A program made the translations under genes and the position numbers. This document shows positions 22,617 through 34,340 of a stretch of DNA of 64,000 bases, in pieces; position 1 is the first letter of the stretch, and every line of letters begins with the position of its first letter. Under the pieces are notes generated by a model. The model made no database searches and was not told the origin of the DNA. It saw nothing but the letters and a program-made list of their open reading frames with translations. The stretch covers positions 143,442,982-143,506,981 of the forward strand of contig NW_026947484.1 of the NCBI RefSeq assembly GCF_034190915.1. The letters are read 5' to 3'. The stretch is from Cavia porcellus (Eukaryota; Chordata; Mammalia; Rodentia; Caviidae).

Positions 22617-22728
22617 ATTTTGAGACAGGATCTCATGATCTACCCAGACCAGGCAGGCCTTGAACTCACAGTCCACCTGCCTCAGCCTCCTGGGTACTGA
22701 GATTACAGATGTATACCAACACACCAGG
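22617..22728 (-). repeat. B1 SINE, antisense, nested in L1
   Basis: TTTTGAGACAGGATCTCATG, CCTCAGCCTCCTGGGTACTG. Flanking GTGTATCAC occurs on both sides. Confidence 0.85.
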
Positions 22729-22870
22729 GTGTATCACATTTTAAACTTCCATTTATCCTTTGATGGACACTTTGATTGCTTATCTGTTTTAGCTACTGTC
22801 AAGAACATTTTGATTTTAATTCCTTTAGATACTCAGAAATTGAACTTCTGAAGTTGTGGTGATTCTTTTT

Positions 22871-23029
22871 ATTATTTATTTCATTTTATTTATTTTTTGA
22901 GAGAGTCTCACTTTATAGTTCAAGCTGTCCTTGAACTTTACGTGGTCCAGGCTGTACTCAAACTTGTGGCAACCCCCGTCTCAGCCTCCCTAGCACTGGG
23001 CTTATAGGAGTGACCACAGTACCAGCTGG
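22871..23029 (-). repeat. B1 SINE, antisense
   Basis: TTTTGAGAGAGTCTCACTTT, duplicated ...CAAGCTGTCCTTGAAC / CAGGCTGTACTCAAAC. GATTCTTTTT and GATTCTATTT flank it. Confidence 0.85.
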
Positions 23030-23042
23030 AGATTCTATTTTT

Positions 23043-23206
23043 GGTTTTTTTTTTTTTTTTTGCTTTTGCTTTTTGTGACAGGGTCTCACCATGCAGTTCA
23101 GGTTGGTCTTGAGCTCACTTTGTAATCCAGGGTGGTCTCAAACTCCCAAAGATCCTCCTACTTCAGCTTCTCGAATGCTGGGATTACAGGTATGTGATAA
23201 CATGCC
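23043..23206 (-). repeat. B1 SINE, antisense
   Basis: Long T tract, GACAGGGTCTCACCATGCAG, internal duplication, GAATGCTGGGATTACAGG. Confidence 0.9.
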
Positions 23207-23230
23207 AAAAAGGAGATTCTACTTTAATTG

Positions 23231-23312
23231 TTTTTTGCAGTGTTGAAAACTGAACATGGGGCCTCACATATACAAGTATACCCTCTACTACTGAGCTACA
23301 CACACCCTAGTC
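23231..23312 (-). repeat. Old ID-type SINE, antisense
   Basis: GAACATGGGGCCTCACATAT and ACTACTGAGCTACACACACC match an older ID consensus. Confidence 0.65.
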
Positions 23313-24839
23313 TTTTGTTTTATGTGTGTAGTTTTCTAACCTGGCTAATTTGCAATACCACCAACAGTATTACAAGAGTTCTCTTCTTTCTAAACCCTTG
23401 ACAATATTTACCTTTCAATTTTTTTGGTAACAACCAATCTAATAGGTATAAGGTGATATCCTGTTATGGTTTTAGTTTATATTTTTCTAATGATTAGAGA
23501 TGTTTAACACTTTTTCAGGTATGTCTTCTTTTGGAAACTATTTAGGTATTTGCATGTTTTTAATAGGATTATTTGTTTTCTTGATATGGAGTAGTATTAA
23601 CATAAAATTAGTTCATTACTCAATATGACTTGCAAATATTTTCTCTCAATCTATAGGTTGTCTTGTTCCAATGTTTCCTTTGCTTTCATTGCCTGTCTTG
23701 TGAGGATTTACCCAAGAAATTACTGCTCAGACCAGTATCATGCAATATTTTTCTTTACATTTAATCTCTAATTCATTTTGAGCTGAGTCTTGCATAAGGA
23801 GTGAGACAGAGGCCATTTCCATTTTTGTGCGTGTGGATATCCATTTCCCCAACACTATTTATTTAAGAGACAGACTGTCCTTGCTAAGTATAGTCCCTAA
23901 TATGGTTGTCAAAAACTGACCACAAATGTGTAATTTCTCATATTCCACTGAATGTTTTCTTTATATCAATACTATGCAGTTTTGATTCATATAGGGTTAT
24001 AATTTTAAATTTGGCAGTGTGATGCTCCGGTTTTATTCATTTTGCTCAAGACGACGGCTTCATACAAATTTTAGGATTTTTTTTCCTATTTCTGTGAAGA
24101 ATGACATGGGGATTTTGACAGGGTATGCACTGAATGTACAGACTCTTAGATAAAATGAAATTTTAGCAAAAGTAACAATTCCAATCTACGAGCATAGGAC
24201 ATCTATTTTTTGTGTCATCTTTAATTTCTCTTATCAACATTTTATAGTTTTTGTGAATATATCTTTCACCTCTTTCGTTAATTTGACTTGTAAGTATTTT
24301 AATGTTTTGATGCTATTGCAGATGGTAGTTATTTTCTTAATTTCTCTTCCAGAGCGTTTGTCATTAATATAATGCCACTGATTTCTTGGTGTTGATTTTA
24401 TATTCTACAACTTCACTGAACTCTTTTTATTAGTTCTAATAGATTTTTGGTGGAATCTTTGGGAAATTCTATACACAAACTAATGTCCACCGAGGAAATT
24501 TCAATTCTTCCTTTCTTGTTTGGATATCTTTTATTTATTTTTCTTTGCTAACTGCTCTGACTAGGTCTACAGTGAACAAAAAGCAAAGCTGGCATCTTTG
24601 TGCTTTTCATGAACTTCAAAGAAAAGCCTGCAAGTGTTCACCATTAAGGATGACATTAACTGTTGGCTTGGCATATAATGAACATACTTTATGTGTTGAG
24701 GAACATTTCCCTTGTATCTAATTTGTTAAGTTTATATAATGAAAGGAAGCTGGTTTTTGTTAGATATTTTTCTATATTTACTGAGATAACTGTATGGTTT
24801 TGCCCATCATGTTTTTAAAGAATACAAAGATCAATAGGG

Positions 24840-25410
24840 AGCTCAGTGTCCTGGGAAAGAAGAGAACATGAAATAATTCATCTCCTACTCCTCTAAAAAA
24901 TAAGCAGATACATCTACTTTACAGTAATGGTCTGAAATGATTAGGCCTCGACTTTATAATAAAGTATATCTTATTTTACAAATAATAAACTAATATTTTA
25001 TAGATACTATTCCAAGGGAAATTAAGAACAAACATGTTCTTGGACAATACTCAAAAACAATTCATACCTAAATTTTACCCTTTATAATCATTTGTTCTTC
25101 TTATATATCCAATACAACAGAAATTAATCAAGCATCTCTGCTATACAGATCCATACTAACTTTAAAGAACTGAAGCAAAGAAGATGCCCTTCAATCTTCT
25201 TGCTAGATTTATAAACTTTGTTTACCTTATAACGTACAATGCAAGATTTTATAGTAAACAGACCAAAAATAAACGTTAAACTATTCGAATCCTCTATAAT
25301 GCTGTTGTTCTATTAATGTCAAATCACTAAGAGGTGAGAGACTTTTAAAACCAAGTTAAGTGACTATGCCATTATGTCGGGATATCTTCTGGTTAAACAC
25401 TATTTTGCTT
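24840..25410. other. Unassigned intron
   Basis: Nothing recognised. Confidence 0.4.
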
Positions 25411-25414
25411 AAAT

Positions 25415-26312
25415 GGTTATGTTTTGACCTGTGCTGTTTTGTTGTTATGTCCTCTTTTATCTCAATCTCCTTTTTTTATTATTTACTTTTTTATTTTTAT
25501 CTTTTTAATTAAGGGAAAAATAAATTAAAAATAGCAGGATATATTATAGTAACCCACTTTGATTTCCTATTACCTTAATTTGAAACTCTGTATTGCTCTC
25601 ACCATCTTGTTTTGACTGATTTTCCTCTATTCTGTTTTTTGCTTGATAGTACCAAGTTCGAGAGTATAGGCAACAACTGTGAAGACAGAAGATTCATTAT
25701 GACGCCCATTCTGGTTTGACTATTATCTTCTTTTGAAGTCCTGTAATGTCTCCAATATTTTGGTTTTATTGGTTTGGTTCTTTACTGTTTTGTTCAATTT
25801 TATTGTAACTGATGATATAGGCAATTCTTTTTAAGATAGCAAGAGGCATTATGGTAACCATTGTTGATCACCTTGTATTTTATTTTTACATTATGTCCAT
25901 CCTTTTGATTTGACTGACTCTGTTTTGTTATATCACATTTGGTTTTATTCTCTTCAAAAAAGTAATAAGAACTGTGGGAGTAATAAAACCCAAAATGTGT
26001 AATTGTCATTGTACAAAAGAGAGGAAAAGAAAGTGCTCTAAAGGATATAACTGCATGTATATTTAAGTGTATAAGATAGGTAACCATATTATGAGTTTGT
26101 TGGATCATTGAACAGAACAGTTTGAAGTCTCACTGTTTGAATGTCCACTTTATATGCTTTTTGTAACTTGAGCAACTATTTCTAAGATGACAATATGTAA
26201 TCTATTAACTAGTGATTTCCTACTGTTTATTTTTTCTGAAATTCTGTATAACTTGTACCCTTTTTCTGTTTTTTTTTCTTTTTTCCTTAAATAAAATTAA
26301 AAATAAAGAGCG
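25415..26312 (+). repeat. AT-rich ~150-bp repeat family, copy C, with 3' tail
   Basis: Units are marked near 25583, 25736 and 25884. The 3' part (ATTGAACAGAACAGTTTGAA; AAGATGACAATATGTAATCT) aligns with the 3' end of the element ending at 34359. It ends CCTTAAATAAAATTAAAAAT, a decayed A tail. So C looks like a 5'-truncated older copy of the same retroelement. Confidence 0.8.
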
Positions 26313-26461
26313 GGAAAAAAAACCAACAAAGTGAAATATCCTCTGATGGCTCACATATGCAAAAATAATTTAAAAAATAAAATCAAAATTCAGTCAACTT
26401 GTTAAATTTATTCCAAACAAACTAAACTATTAAGCAGTCACGAAAGAAAGCTGTATTACAA

Positions 26462-26608
26462 GCCAGGCATAGGAGCACATGTCTGTAATCTCAGCAGTTG
26501 GGAGGCAACAAGGTTGCTATCAGTAGGGCCAGTGAGTTGAAGGCCAGTCTGTACTACTGAGGCCTTGTCTCAAAAGACCAAACAAACAAACAAACACACA
26601 AAAACTCC
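26462..26608 (+). repeat. B1 SINE
   Basis: GCCAGGCATAGGAGCACATG, GTGAGTTGAAGGCCAGTCTG, then a (CAAA)n tail. Confidence 0.85.
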
Positions 26609-26655
26609 AACCAACAAATACAGGGGGAAAAACCCTTAAAATTATAAGTTAAAAA

Positions 26656-26682
26656 GGAGGAGGAGGAGGAAGAAGAAAAGGA
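26656..26682 (+). repeat. (GGA)n/(GAA)n purine tract
   Basis: AGGAGGAGGAGGAAGAAGAA tract; possibly the tail of an adjacent insertion. Confidence 0.8.
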
Positions 26683-26790
26683 GACTGTATTAAATGTCTG
26701 TATTATATCCTTCTGATTATCTAAAGTCAATGCTGAAAATTAAAAATGGTCAGTAAAGAAAGTTTCTGACTTTATCCCAAAACTCTTTTG

Positions 26791-26910
26791 CTTTATTTTT
26801 TGAGACAAGGTCTTAATATGTAGCTCATGGTGGCCTTAAACTCACAACAATCCTCTTGCCTCAGCCTGTGAGTACTAGGATTACAGAGGTGTGCATCACT
26901 ATACCTGGCT
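26791..26910 (-). repeat. B1 SINE, antisense
   Basis: TTTTTTGAGACAAGGTCTTA, CCTCAGCCTGTGAGTACTAG, ACTATACCTGGCT. Confidence 0.85.
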
Positions 26911-27279
26911 CTAAAGCTCTTATTTTCTGCTTGTTTCCCTAAGATACTTAGTATTTGAAGTACCACAGTAAATTATGACACAAGATTTTAATGTTGTTTC
27001 TTTTTGAGATGCATTATTCAAAAATAAAAAATGTTGTTCCAGGTTCTACAGCATGTCTAGAAAATAGATGAATGAAATCATGTCTCTGCCTTCACAGATC
27101 ATAGTTTTTAATATAAACAGGTATAGAAATAAGCTGCAATGCAACATAACACAACAATGAATGCATAAAGTAGCACAGAGAAGACAATCCAGAATGTCAG
27201 AAAGTTTTATGGTAACGGCCATTCTGGTTATAGAGACCAGGAATGTGAGGACAGAACTTTTAAGGTCTATTTTTTATCT

Positions 27280-27530
27280 ATGAAACTACAAGAAAGACAA
27301 ACTTAATCTAAACTTAGAGAAGTCAGACTAGCAGTTTCCAAGGATGAGAGATAGGGTTTGATGACCAGGGATTGGGACTGACTGAGAAAGTACACAAAGA
27401 AACCACTGAATTGATGGTATAGATTATAGTGATGGTTAGATAAACATACATACATTTGCTAAAATAATCAAACTGTATTCTTATATATTACATGTATCAT
27501 ATATAATTCATACTTTCATTGAAAAAAAGC
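27280..27530 (+). mobile_element. L1 3' UTR fragment
   Basis: ACTAGCAGTTTCCAAGGATG and ATTGATGGTATAGATTATAG, consistent with an old L1 3' UTR. Confidence 0.6.
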
Positions 27531-27924
27531 AAATGGGCTACTTTTTATGTTTCTAAAACTCTTTTATATCCCAATGAATCACAAGGTAGTTATCAGGATT
27601 CTGTAAGGCAGAAATGTTTTCTCTAAATAAACAGTTTAAAGCTCCAGTTCAATTTCTTATTTTAGAGTTCTCCTAAAGATGTAATGGGTGAAATATGTAG
27701 ACCTTGGCAGAGTTCCAATCACAACAGGCTATTTTTAAGTTTATATAATATTGCTACTAAAAACAGCATTTTCGTAATACACATTCTCCTTAATAATGTA
27801 ATTACTGAATTTGTGAGTAACAGAATGTGAGAAGATTCATATTTCTTTAACTGGCTTGATGAGTCTGAGCAAATTAATTTGTATCTCTGAGATTATTTCA
27901 ATTTAAATAAGAAAGTTGGTGGTT

Positions 27925-28280
27925 TACTTTTCGTGTTCCTAAGACAAAATACCTGACACTCAAAGTTAAAACAGGAAAGGCTGATAGTTCAGTTTGTAGA
28001 GGTGTCCATAACTGACTGATTCCAAGGCAGGGTGTCACTGCAGAGGAGAAACAGGAAAAAGGTAGCAAGGCAACAAGGGCTAACCACAGCTCTTCCTATC
28101 TCTTATAACTTTTTTTCTTTTTTTCGAGACAGGTGTAGTGTAGTTCAGGATGGTCTTGAGTTCACTATATAGCCCAGTTTGGCCTTGAACTTGCAGAGAT
28201 CCTCCTGCTTCACCCGCTATTCCTCAGACCTTATCCAGGATACTTAGGGTGGGTAGCATTCATCCCTTAAAACATAAGAC
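27925..28280 (-). mobile_element. MaLR-like LTR, antisense, split by B1
   Basis: TAAGACAAAATACCTGACAC, CCATAACTGACTGATTCCAA, TTAAAACATAAGACTGGC. A B1 sits at 28110-28221. Confidence 0.55.
28110..28221 (-). repeat. B1 SINE, antisense
   Basis: TTTTCGAGACAGGTGTAGTG, CAGTTTGGCCTTGAACTTGC. Confidence 0.85.
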
Positions 28281-28489
28281 TGGCTTCAGCCGGCCCATCC
28301 CTTATTTTTCTACTGTAAATTCATACTTTAGTGTACTAAAGGGGTACTAGAAACAATCTACATATTTACCCACTTGGTATAATAGATGGCAAGGCATGTG
28401 CACATGTTCAAAAGTATCAAAACTGGATCTGACTCACTTTTATATGCCTTCTAACTGGTTTTGGGTATGTTTACTTGAGCATCACACAG

Positions 28490-30520
28490 GGTTCAACAGA
28501 CCCACGACACTCTAGGATTTGTTTAAAAAAAAAGTTTTGTTTTGATTTTTCTGGTAGAAGTAGCCCAATTCAGAATGGTGGTGCATGAAAAACCAGATTT
28601 GCAAGTTTCAGTGGCGGTCAAAAGTGAATCATCTGATTTACTCATGCATGGATGATGAAGATGAACCATTATGGTAACATACATGCTTTCATAACAGAAG
28701 AGTGGTGTGAGTATATGATAATGATGATGATGATTTTAACATTGGCTATGTAAGCCAGAGTTCCTATGATAGTGAAATGGAACAAGAATCAAATGAATGC
28801 AGACTTTCTTGATTCAGATGACAAAAACAAACAAACAAACAAACAAACAAACAACAACAAAAACTCCCCAGCAATATTAATACATATTTGACTAGTTGAA
28901 ATGTTGCAAAATGGCCATGCAACCTAATGGATCGAATAGGAGCTAGGAAATATAGTGAGGCTCATGGCAGGGGTAAAATGTATTAGACAGATTGCTAACA
29001 CTGACATTCAATATTGTAAATTGCAACAGATGAAATGATTAAAGATGCTGTGAAACACAAAAAAGCAGAAATACAAGAAAAACATTCTGTATACACCAAT
29101 AACCATATTCAACATTTATTATGACATCTCACTAGCTGAACTGAAAGCATCATAAGTCTGCTATACTTAGCCAAGATTTTTTCATGGATTTAAATGATTT
29201 ATCATTATGGAAAAGCAGGTAAGTTAAAATATGATATAAAAGCCTACATCCTTAGATGCTAAGGCTTACTATACTTTCAACTTAGACAATGATCCTGGAA
29301 CTTAGTCATCAGGTCCTTATTCTATAGTAATAAACTGAATGATATTGTGAACAGACTTCTTAGTCCCACCTCCCAAACAAATGGAATGTGGCCTTTGGCA
29401 ATTGCTTTATCAGTTTGCAATTGATGTTACATTTGTTAACAGAGTGCATGATGACCAGTGTGGGAATTGTACAGATATACAACAGAAATTCCAAATAAAA
29501 TGTTGCAATTTCAAAACACAGAATTGTATAGTACAATCTTTGGATTTCAGAAAGATACAATATTGGCTTCACACATGACAAAAAAAAACCAAACTGGTAT
29601 TGCTGATGTCAACATTTCAACATGATATTGATAGGGAAGCCTCCACAAAACGGAAGCCCGAGATGGAAATTTTCAATAATAAAACCAAAGGCAGAGCAGA
29701 TGTTTTTGATGTTATGCAGCAAGTATGATGCCAACTGAAACACAAAGCATTGGCTAATGGTTGTGTTTTACTTGACCCTAAACACGTGCTGACAGTTTAC
29801 AAAGAAAATAACAAGTGCAAAATATCACAGAGAAATTTTCTTAGAGGACTGGGACTAGAGCTCATAGAGGCCATTTATAGAAGAGGGAAAACTAAATCTT
29901 TGTGCCCAGAGTACTATGCAAAATCTCACACTAGTGAGCTTGTAAAGAGGCAAGTGCAGCATCATAAAAACCTGTAACAGGAAAACAAAGAAGATGTCTA
30001 CTGTACCCCGTAAGAAAGTACAGGAAAACAAGCCATAGGTGCTCTCAGTGTAAAGAACACTAAGCACACATGATGTCAGTGTAAGCGAGATGTGTGTATG
30101 GAACATGCAGCTGTCATGTGTGGGGACTGCCTTGGGTGTGACAATTCAAACAAAGCTTATTCAAAGTAGATTTCCATCGGTATTTTCATTGTAGTTCTTA
30201 TAGGAATTTATTTCTGATTTATTTTTAAGGTTTTGTAAGCAAGTACACAGCTGATGTGAAAATGTTGATGTCCATTCTAACTGCACAATACATATTAAGA
30301 ATTTATTAATTTATTGATATTTTATTTTCCTGCTAAGTACACACTACATAATACTAATCTTCTGACAAAACAGCAAGACCACTGAGATGTCAAATATGTC
30401 CTACAAAAAGGCCAGGAAAGCAAAGACATGTGCTGTCAGTGTAAGCAATGTGTGTGTTTGGAAAGTGTTGTTGTCATATGTATAGACTGCCACAGGTGTA
30501 ATAACTGAAGTTAAGATTAT
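28490..30520 (+). pseudogene. Decayed piggyBac-like transposase
   Basis: A piggyBac-family (DDE_Tnp_1_7) transposase relic, broken by many stops and frameshifts. Recognisable pieces in order: an acidic N-terminus around 28705-28800 (NDDDDFNIGYVSQSSYDSEM); an AELKAS..LLYLA-like motif near 29130; DAKAYYTFNLDND near 29259; and NVAFGNCFISLQLMLHLLT near 29387, which aligns with the family's NVTADNWFTS block. A Cys-rich C-terminus follows near 30080 (CKRDVCMEHAAVMCGDC). The C-terminal region recurs near 30430 (CQCKQCVCLESVVVICIDC). The relic is interrupted at 30580 by the ORF1-only L1, and the flanking 3' sequence resumes at 34360. A (CAAA)n tract lies inside. Non-functional; the exact ends were not determined. 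Confidence 0.7.
28826..28864 (+). repeat. (CAAA)n microsatellite
   Basis: CAAACAAACAAACAAACAAA inside the transposase relic, followed by CAACAACAA. Confidence 0.9.
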
Positions 30521-31159
30521 TTTTTTTTTGTAAAGTGCTATAGAAATTTCATTGTAGTTCATATAGAAATTTACTTCTGAGAGGGAGAAAAATGGTAGCT
30601 TGCTAGGGGGCTGGGTGCAGAGTCTCTGCGGAGAAATCAGATCAGATACTAGAATATGACAACATGGAGAGGGCCAGACGAATGGATAACAATTCTTATT
30701 AACCAAGGCGGTAACCAAAGGGAAAAATAAAACTAAGAAGAGGAAGGAAAAGCGTGGATGGAGAGCTGAAGCCCGATGTACTCACTGAGCCCTGTTCTGC
30801 ACTGTATTAGGAGTGCCCGGAAGATTTAATTAAGGTCATGCAGAGACTGCGGCTGCCAATAACAGGAGTCTGCAAATCCCACACCCTTAACGCGGCACAG
30901 TGAGCAGTGGATCAAAGGGGAAAAGCTGTATTGGCTCTTGGTGACTGCTGGAAATTGAGACCTGGGACCCCGCCAAACAGCCAAAGCTCCGAAGCCAGAC
31001 ACCCTGCAGTTTTCTGACCGATCCGAGCTGTGCTGGGAATGCAGTGAAGATAAGCAGCGCAGTTTGCACTGGACCCAAGAGGAAGATCTGCAGTGAGTCC
31101 CGGTGAGTACTAGGGACTGGGTCCCGTGGCTGCTGTTGCTGGCTGGAGGACATCTTGGA

Positions 31160-31440
31160 ATTGCGCAGAGCCTGGCACCACCGCGGCATCAGTGACACAG
31201 AGAGGCCTGGTAGAGGATATCTTGGAGTTGGGCAGAGCCCGCACCATGGTGACATCAGATAGTCGCCCTGGTGCAGAGAGGTCTGGTGGAGGACATCTTG
31301 GAATTGGGCAGAGCCCGGCGCTGTGGTGACATTGATAGTCGTCCCTGGCGCAGAGAGGTCTGGTAGAGAACAGCTGGGATTTGGGCAGAGCCTTGCGCCG
31401 TGGTGACATCAGTCAGCTGCTTATGGCACAGAGAGAACTG
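31160..31440 (+). promoter_or_regulatory. 5' tandem monomers of the ORF1-only L1
   Basis: Four units start at GCAGAGCC (31165, 31232, 31309, 31385), giving a spacing of 67, 77 and 76 bp. Each holds GGTGACATCAG, GCAGAGAGGYCTGGTRGAGG and ATCTTGGARTTG. Tandem 5' monomers act as internal promoters in mouse and rat L1. That role here is inferred from position and G+C content. Confidence 0.75.
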
Positions 31441-31584
31441 GCAGGGTCTGCTGGGGCTGAACCATGGCTCTGGTTGGGACCCAATAAGCAGATACAAAAT
31501 AGTTGCGACTCTGTGACGTCCACAAGATAGAGCCTAACTTGCGGACTGACCCGCACAGAGGTTAGAGGCTAGCCTGCACCATCC

Positions 31585-32685
31585 TTGCATCACTGCCTAC
31601 CTCAGATAACAGCAAATTGGGAAGGGCAGCAAAAACTGCAATCAGCATGCTTCAGAAAGGCCCTAAGCAATATGGAGAGGGTCAGAAACGCACCCCCAGG
31701 ACACACCAGTCTGAAAGAAACCAGAAACATGACAAAAGATAGAAATTTTAAAAAATCTCCAGCTGCTGAACCTGAGAAAATAAGGGCAGGAGAAGTAAAC
31801 ACAGAAGAGAACCAGCACAGTAACCATCCAGTACTAGACACAGCATCAGCTAAAATAAAGAAATACCTTCATGACCTCATAGACGAATTTAAAACTGTAC
31901 TTCTGATCCAAGGGAGGCAAGATATAAAGAGATTAATTAAAGAAATGATAAGCCCCTCCCAATAGAACACAGATGGAAGAACAGAGGAAATCAGAAAAGA
32001 GAAACCTCTGATGAAGAATTTAAACATAACCTAGAATACATGAAACAGATCCAAAGAGATTACTAAGAAACTAAAAGCTCCATTGAACACTGGCAAAATG
32101 CCTTGACAGAAACTAAAGTTAGCCTTTTGAAACTTGAAGAGATTTATGATATATGATCATGAAAGAAATGACCTCTTAAAAATAACAAGGAACCAGAAAG
32201 AAACAATTCAAAGGCTAGAACACAACAAAAGGATACACAACTTAAGAATAAAGCATGTGAGTGAGGAAGCAGGAGCAACCAAAAAAGAAATACAAAGAAT
32301 ATTCACAGATATATTAAGGGAAAAATTCCCAAGCATAGGAAAAAGAAATGATATCCAGATAAATGAGGCATACATAACTCCAGCCACCTATAACCAAAAC
32401 AGATCTACACCCAGACATATAATAATCAAGATACCAGAAATCCACCAAAAGAACAGAATACTAAAAGCAGCCAGGGAAGAGAAGCAGATAACCCACAATG
32501 GGAAAATTATCAAAATAACAACAGACTTATCAACACAAACTCTCAAATCAAGAAGGGTTTGGGAGGAAATATTCCAAGCCCTGAAAGAAAATAATATGCA
32601 ACCAAGACTGATAAACCCAGAAAAACTCTCTCTCAAAATTAATGGAGAAATAAGATGTTTCCAAGACAAGGATGAACTGTGGTAG
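31585..32685 (+). pseudogene. L1 ORF1 (broken)
   Basis: Encodes an L1 ORF1p-like RNA-binding protein. The N-terminal half runs from ATG at 31672 (MERVRNAPPG; an earlier in-frame ATG is at 31585) to a TAG at 31963-31965. The coiled-coil part continues in a shifted frame with additional stops (about 31990-32150). The RRM and C-terminal domain are open from about 32134 to a TAG at 32685 (IQINEAYITPATYNQ; PRHIIIKIP; RILKAAREEK; INPEKLSLKINGEIRCFQDK). Homology continues in frame past that stop (FMAANLTLPKILKDIP), then runs into a GA microsatellite encoding an Arg-Glu run. No ORF2 start or endonuclease motif follows. This copy cannot make full-length ORF1p. Confidence 0.9.
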
Positions 32686-32731
32686 TTCATGGCCGCCAAC
32701 CTAACCCTACCAAAAATACTGAAGGACATTC

Positions 32732-32732
32732 C

Positions 32733-32764
<32 letters not shown>
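32732..32764 (+). repeat. (GA)n microsatellite in ORF1 tail
   Basis: AGAGAGAGAGAAAGAGAGAG and on to GGGG, located at the very end of the ORF1 homology. Confidence 0.95.
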
Positions 32765-32939
32765 GGGAAAAAATCCAGGATTCCAGCAACAGTGCCAGAG
32801 AGGCCTCAAAGAAAGGGGCAGATAGGGGAATGAGGGAGTAAGTTGGACAAACTATAGCAGTAAAGTGGAGTAGCAGACATGATGCAGAGATGGCAAACTA
32901 CAATCTTTAATATAGATAGCTTTGATACACTATTTAAAA

Positions 32940-34340
32940 AAAGGCAGAGGTCATTGTTAATAGTGTATCAGGATTTAAAAGTCACAGTAGTCCCATTGCT
33001 CTGCTTAGTTTGAATTTATTTTGTTCTGGTCTGTCCACTCATATCAGATTTGAAGGCACAGACATTTGACCCAAAAATAGCAGGTTATACTATGGTAACT
33101 ATCCTTAATTTCCTACTAACTTAAACTGAAACCCTGTATTACTTACATTGTCTTACTATGACTGACCTTATTTGAATCTGATTTGTTAGACTGCAGTTTT
33201 GCCTTGGCTGACTTTAATTGAATTTGGTATGCTTGATAGTATCAACCCTAAAAGTAGAGGCAACTACTCTGAAAATGACAATATGTAAAAGATATCCATA
33301 TCGGTTTTGATTATTAACAGCTCTCAAGTCCTACAATGTTTTCAAAGTTGTGTTTTTATAAAAATAGCTGTGTAATACTATGCCTAACTATATTAAGCCT
33401 GCTGATGTGGACTAGTCTATTGAAAATAACAAGAGAAAGCATAGTAACTAGGTAGGTCACCTAATATTGTGGTCTTATGTGTCTTTTTCATTGCATGTTT
33501 TTCTAGGAATTTGCTTTGCTGTCTTGTTATGATTTGTTTTTCCCTATAATACAGAGAGGATAGATATACGTGTAGAAGTTCACACATGGGAAGATTTTTT
33601 AAAACTATTTACGGGAACAGATTATTAATGCAAGATGTAATGAACAGATACTCTGAAGAAGAGGAGACACTAAGAAACCCAACACTAATTCTGTAGCATT
33701 ATGATATAAAATCTAGCAAAACTATCATTCACTGTTCAGAGCGATATTAGTTTAGTCTCTTATGTTCAATTTCAGCATACGTAAAGGTAAGGACAGCTAC
33801 TACAAACAGAATGAGAGACATTATGGCAGTCATTATTGACTTCCCCAATGTCAGGTCTTGAAGACCTAAAAAGCCTTCTTTCTGTAATGATTTGATTAGT
33901 TCTATAATATGCAGTATATATTTAATGTGTGTGAAGATGGGGACAACTATTTGGAAGAAAACTACAGACAATTAGATAAACAGTGAAGATCTCCAGTGGA
34001 CTTGCTTTGAAATCTGTATTTCTTTAAACTGTTTCTTTTTGAACTGTTTTGTTCTGTTTTGATATGTTTAATCTTACCCTCTTTAAGATAAAAAGCAAGT
34101 GTGTAGGACTGATAACCATATTACTAAGTTTTTGTTCGATCACTGAGCAGAACTGTTGGCAGTGTCACTATTTGAATTTCACTTTACATACTTTAATTTT
34201 GTAACCTAAACAACTATTGCTAAGATGACAATATGTAACTTATCAACTGGTGATTTCTTACCGTTTATTTTTCTGTAATTCTGTATTATTTCTACTCTTT
34301 TTTTCTCCATGTATTTTTTTGTTTCTTTCTCTTTAAATAA
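32940..34340 (+). repeat. AT-rich ~150-bp repeat family, copy D (3' region of the ORF1-only L1)
   Basis: Degenerate units are marked near 33129, 33326, 33471, 33853 and 34009, with recurring ATACTATGGTAACTA, GAGGCAACTACT and AAGTCCTACAATGTTTTC motifs. The terminal part (CACTGAGCAGAACTGTTGGC; AAGATGACAATATGTAACTT) matches copy C. It takes the place where ORF2 would be. Confidence 0.8.

Larger units (their letters stand above)
22130..24835 (-). mobile_element. L1M, antisense, with nested SINEs
   Basis: About 2.7 kb of antisense L1 3' UTR and ORF2 (GGTTATTTATGTTGTTGCAA; TATCCTTTGATGGACACTTT; AGGTATAAGGTGATATCCTG; GTCCTTGCTAAGTATAGTCC; CTGGCATCTTTGTGCTTTTC). Three B1s and one old ID are inserted. 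Many stops. Confidence 0.9.

Noticed and set aside
28826..28864. CRISPR-like short repeats
   Set aside because: A simple (CAAA)n microsatellite; no spacers, and the genome is eukaryotic.
31126..31497. Several 67-122-codon open frames on both strands around 31.1-31.5 kb
   Set aside because: They arise from the G+C-rich tandem monomers, where repeat periodicity keeps frames open; no homology seen.
32388..32789. 133-codon frame antisense to ORF1
   Set aside because: Shadow of the purine-rich ORF1 coding strand; hydrophobic low-complexity translation.
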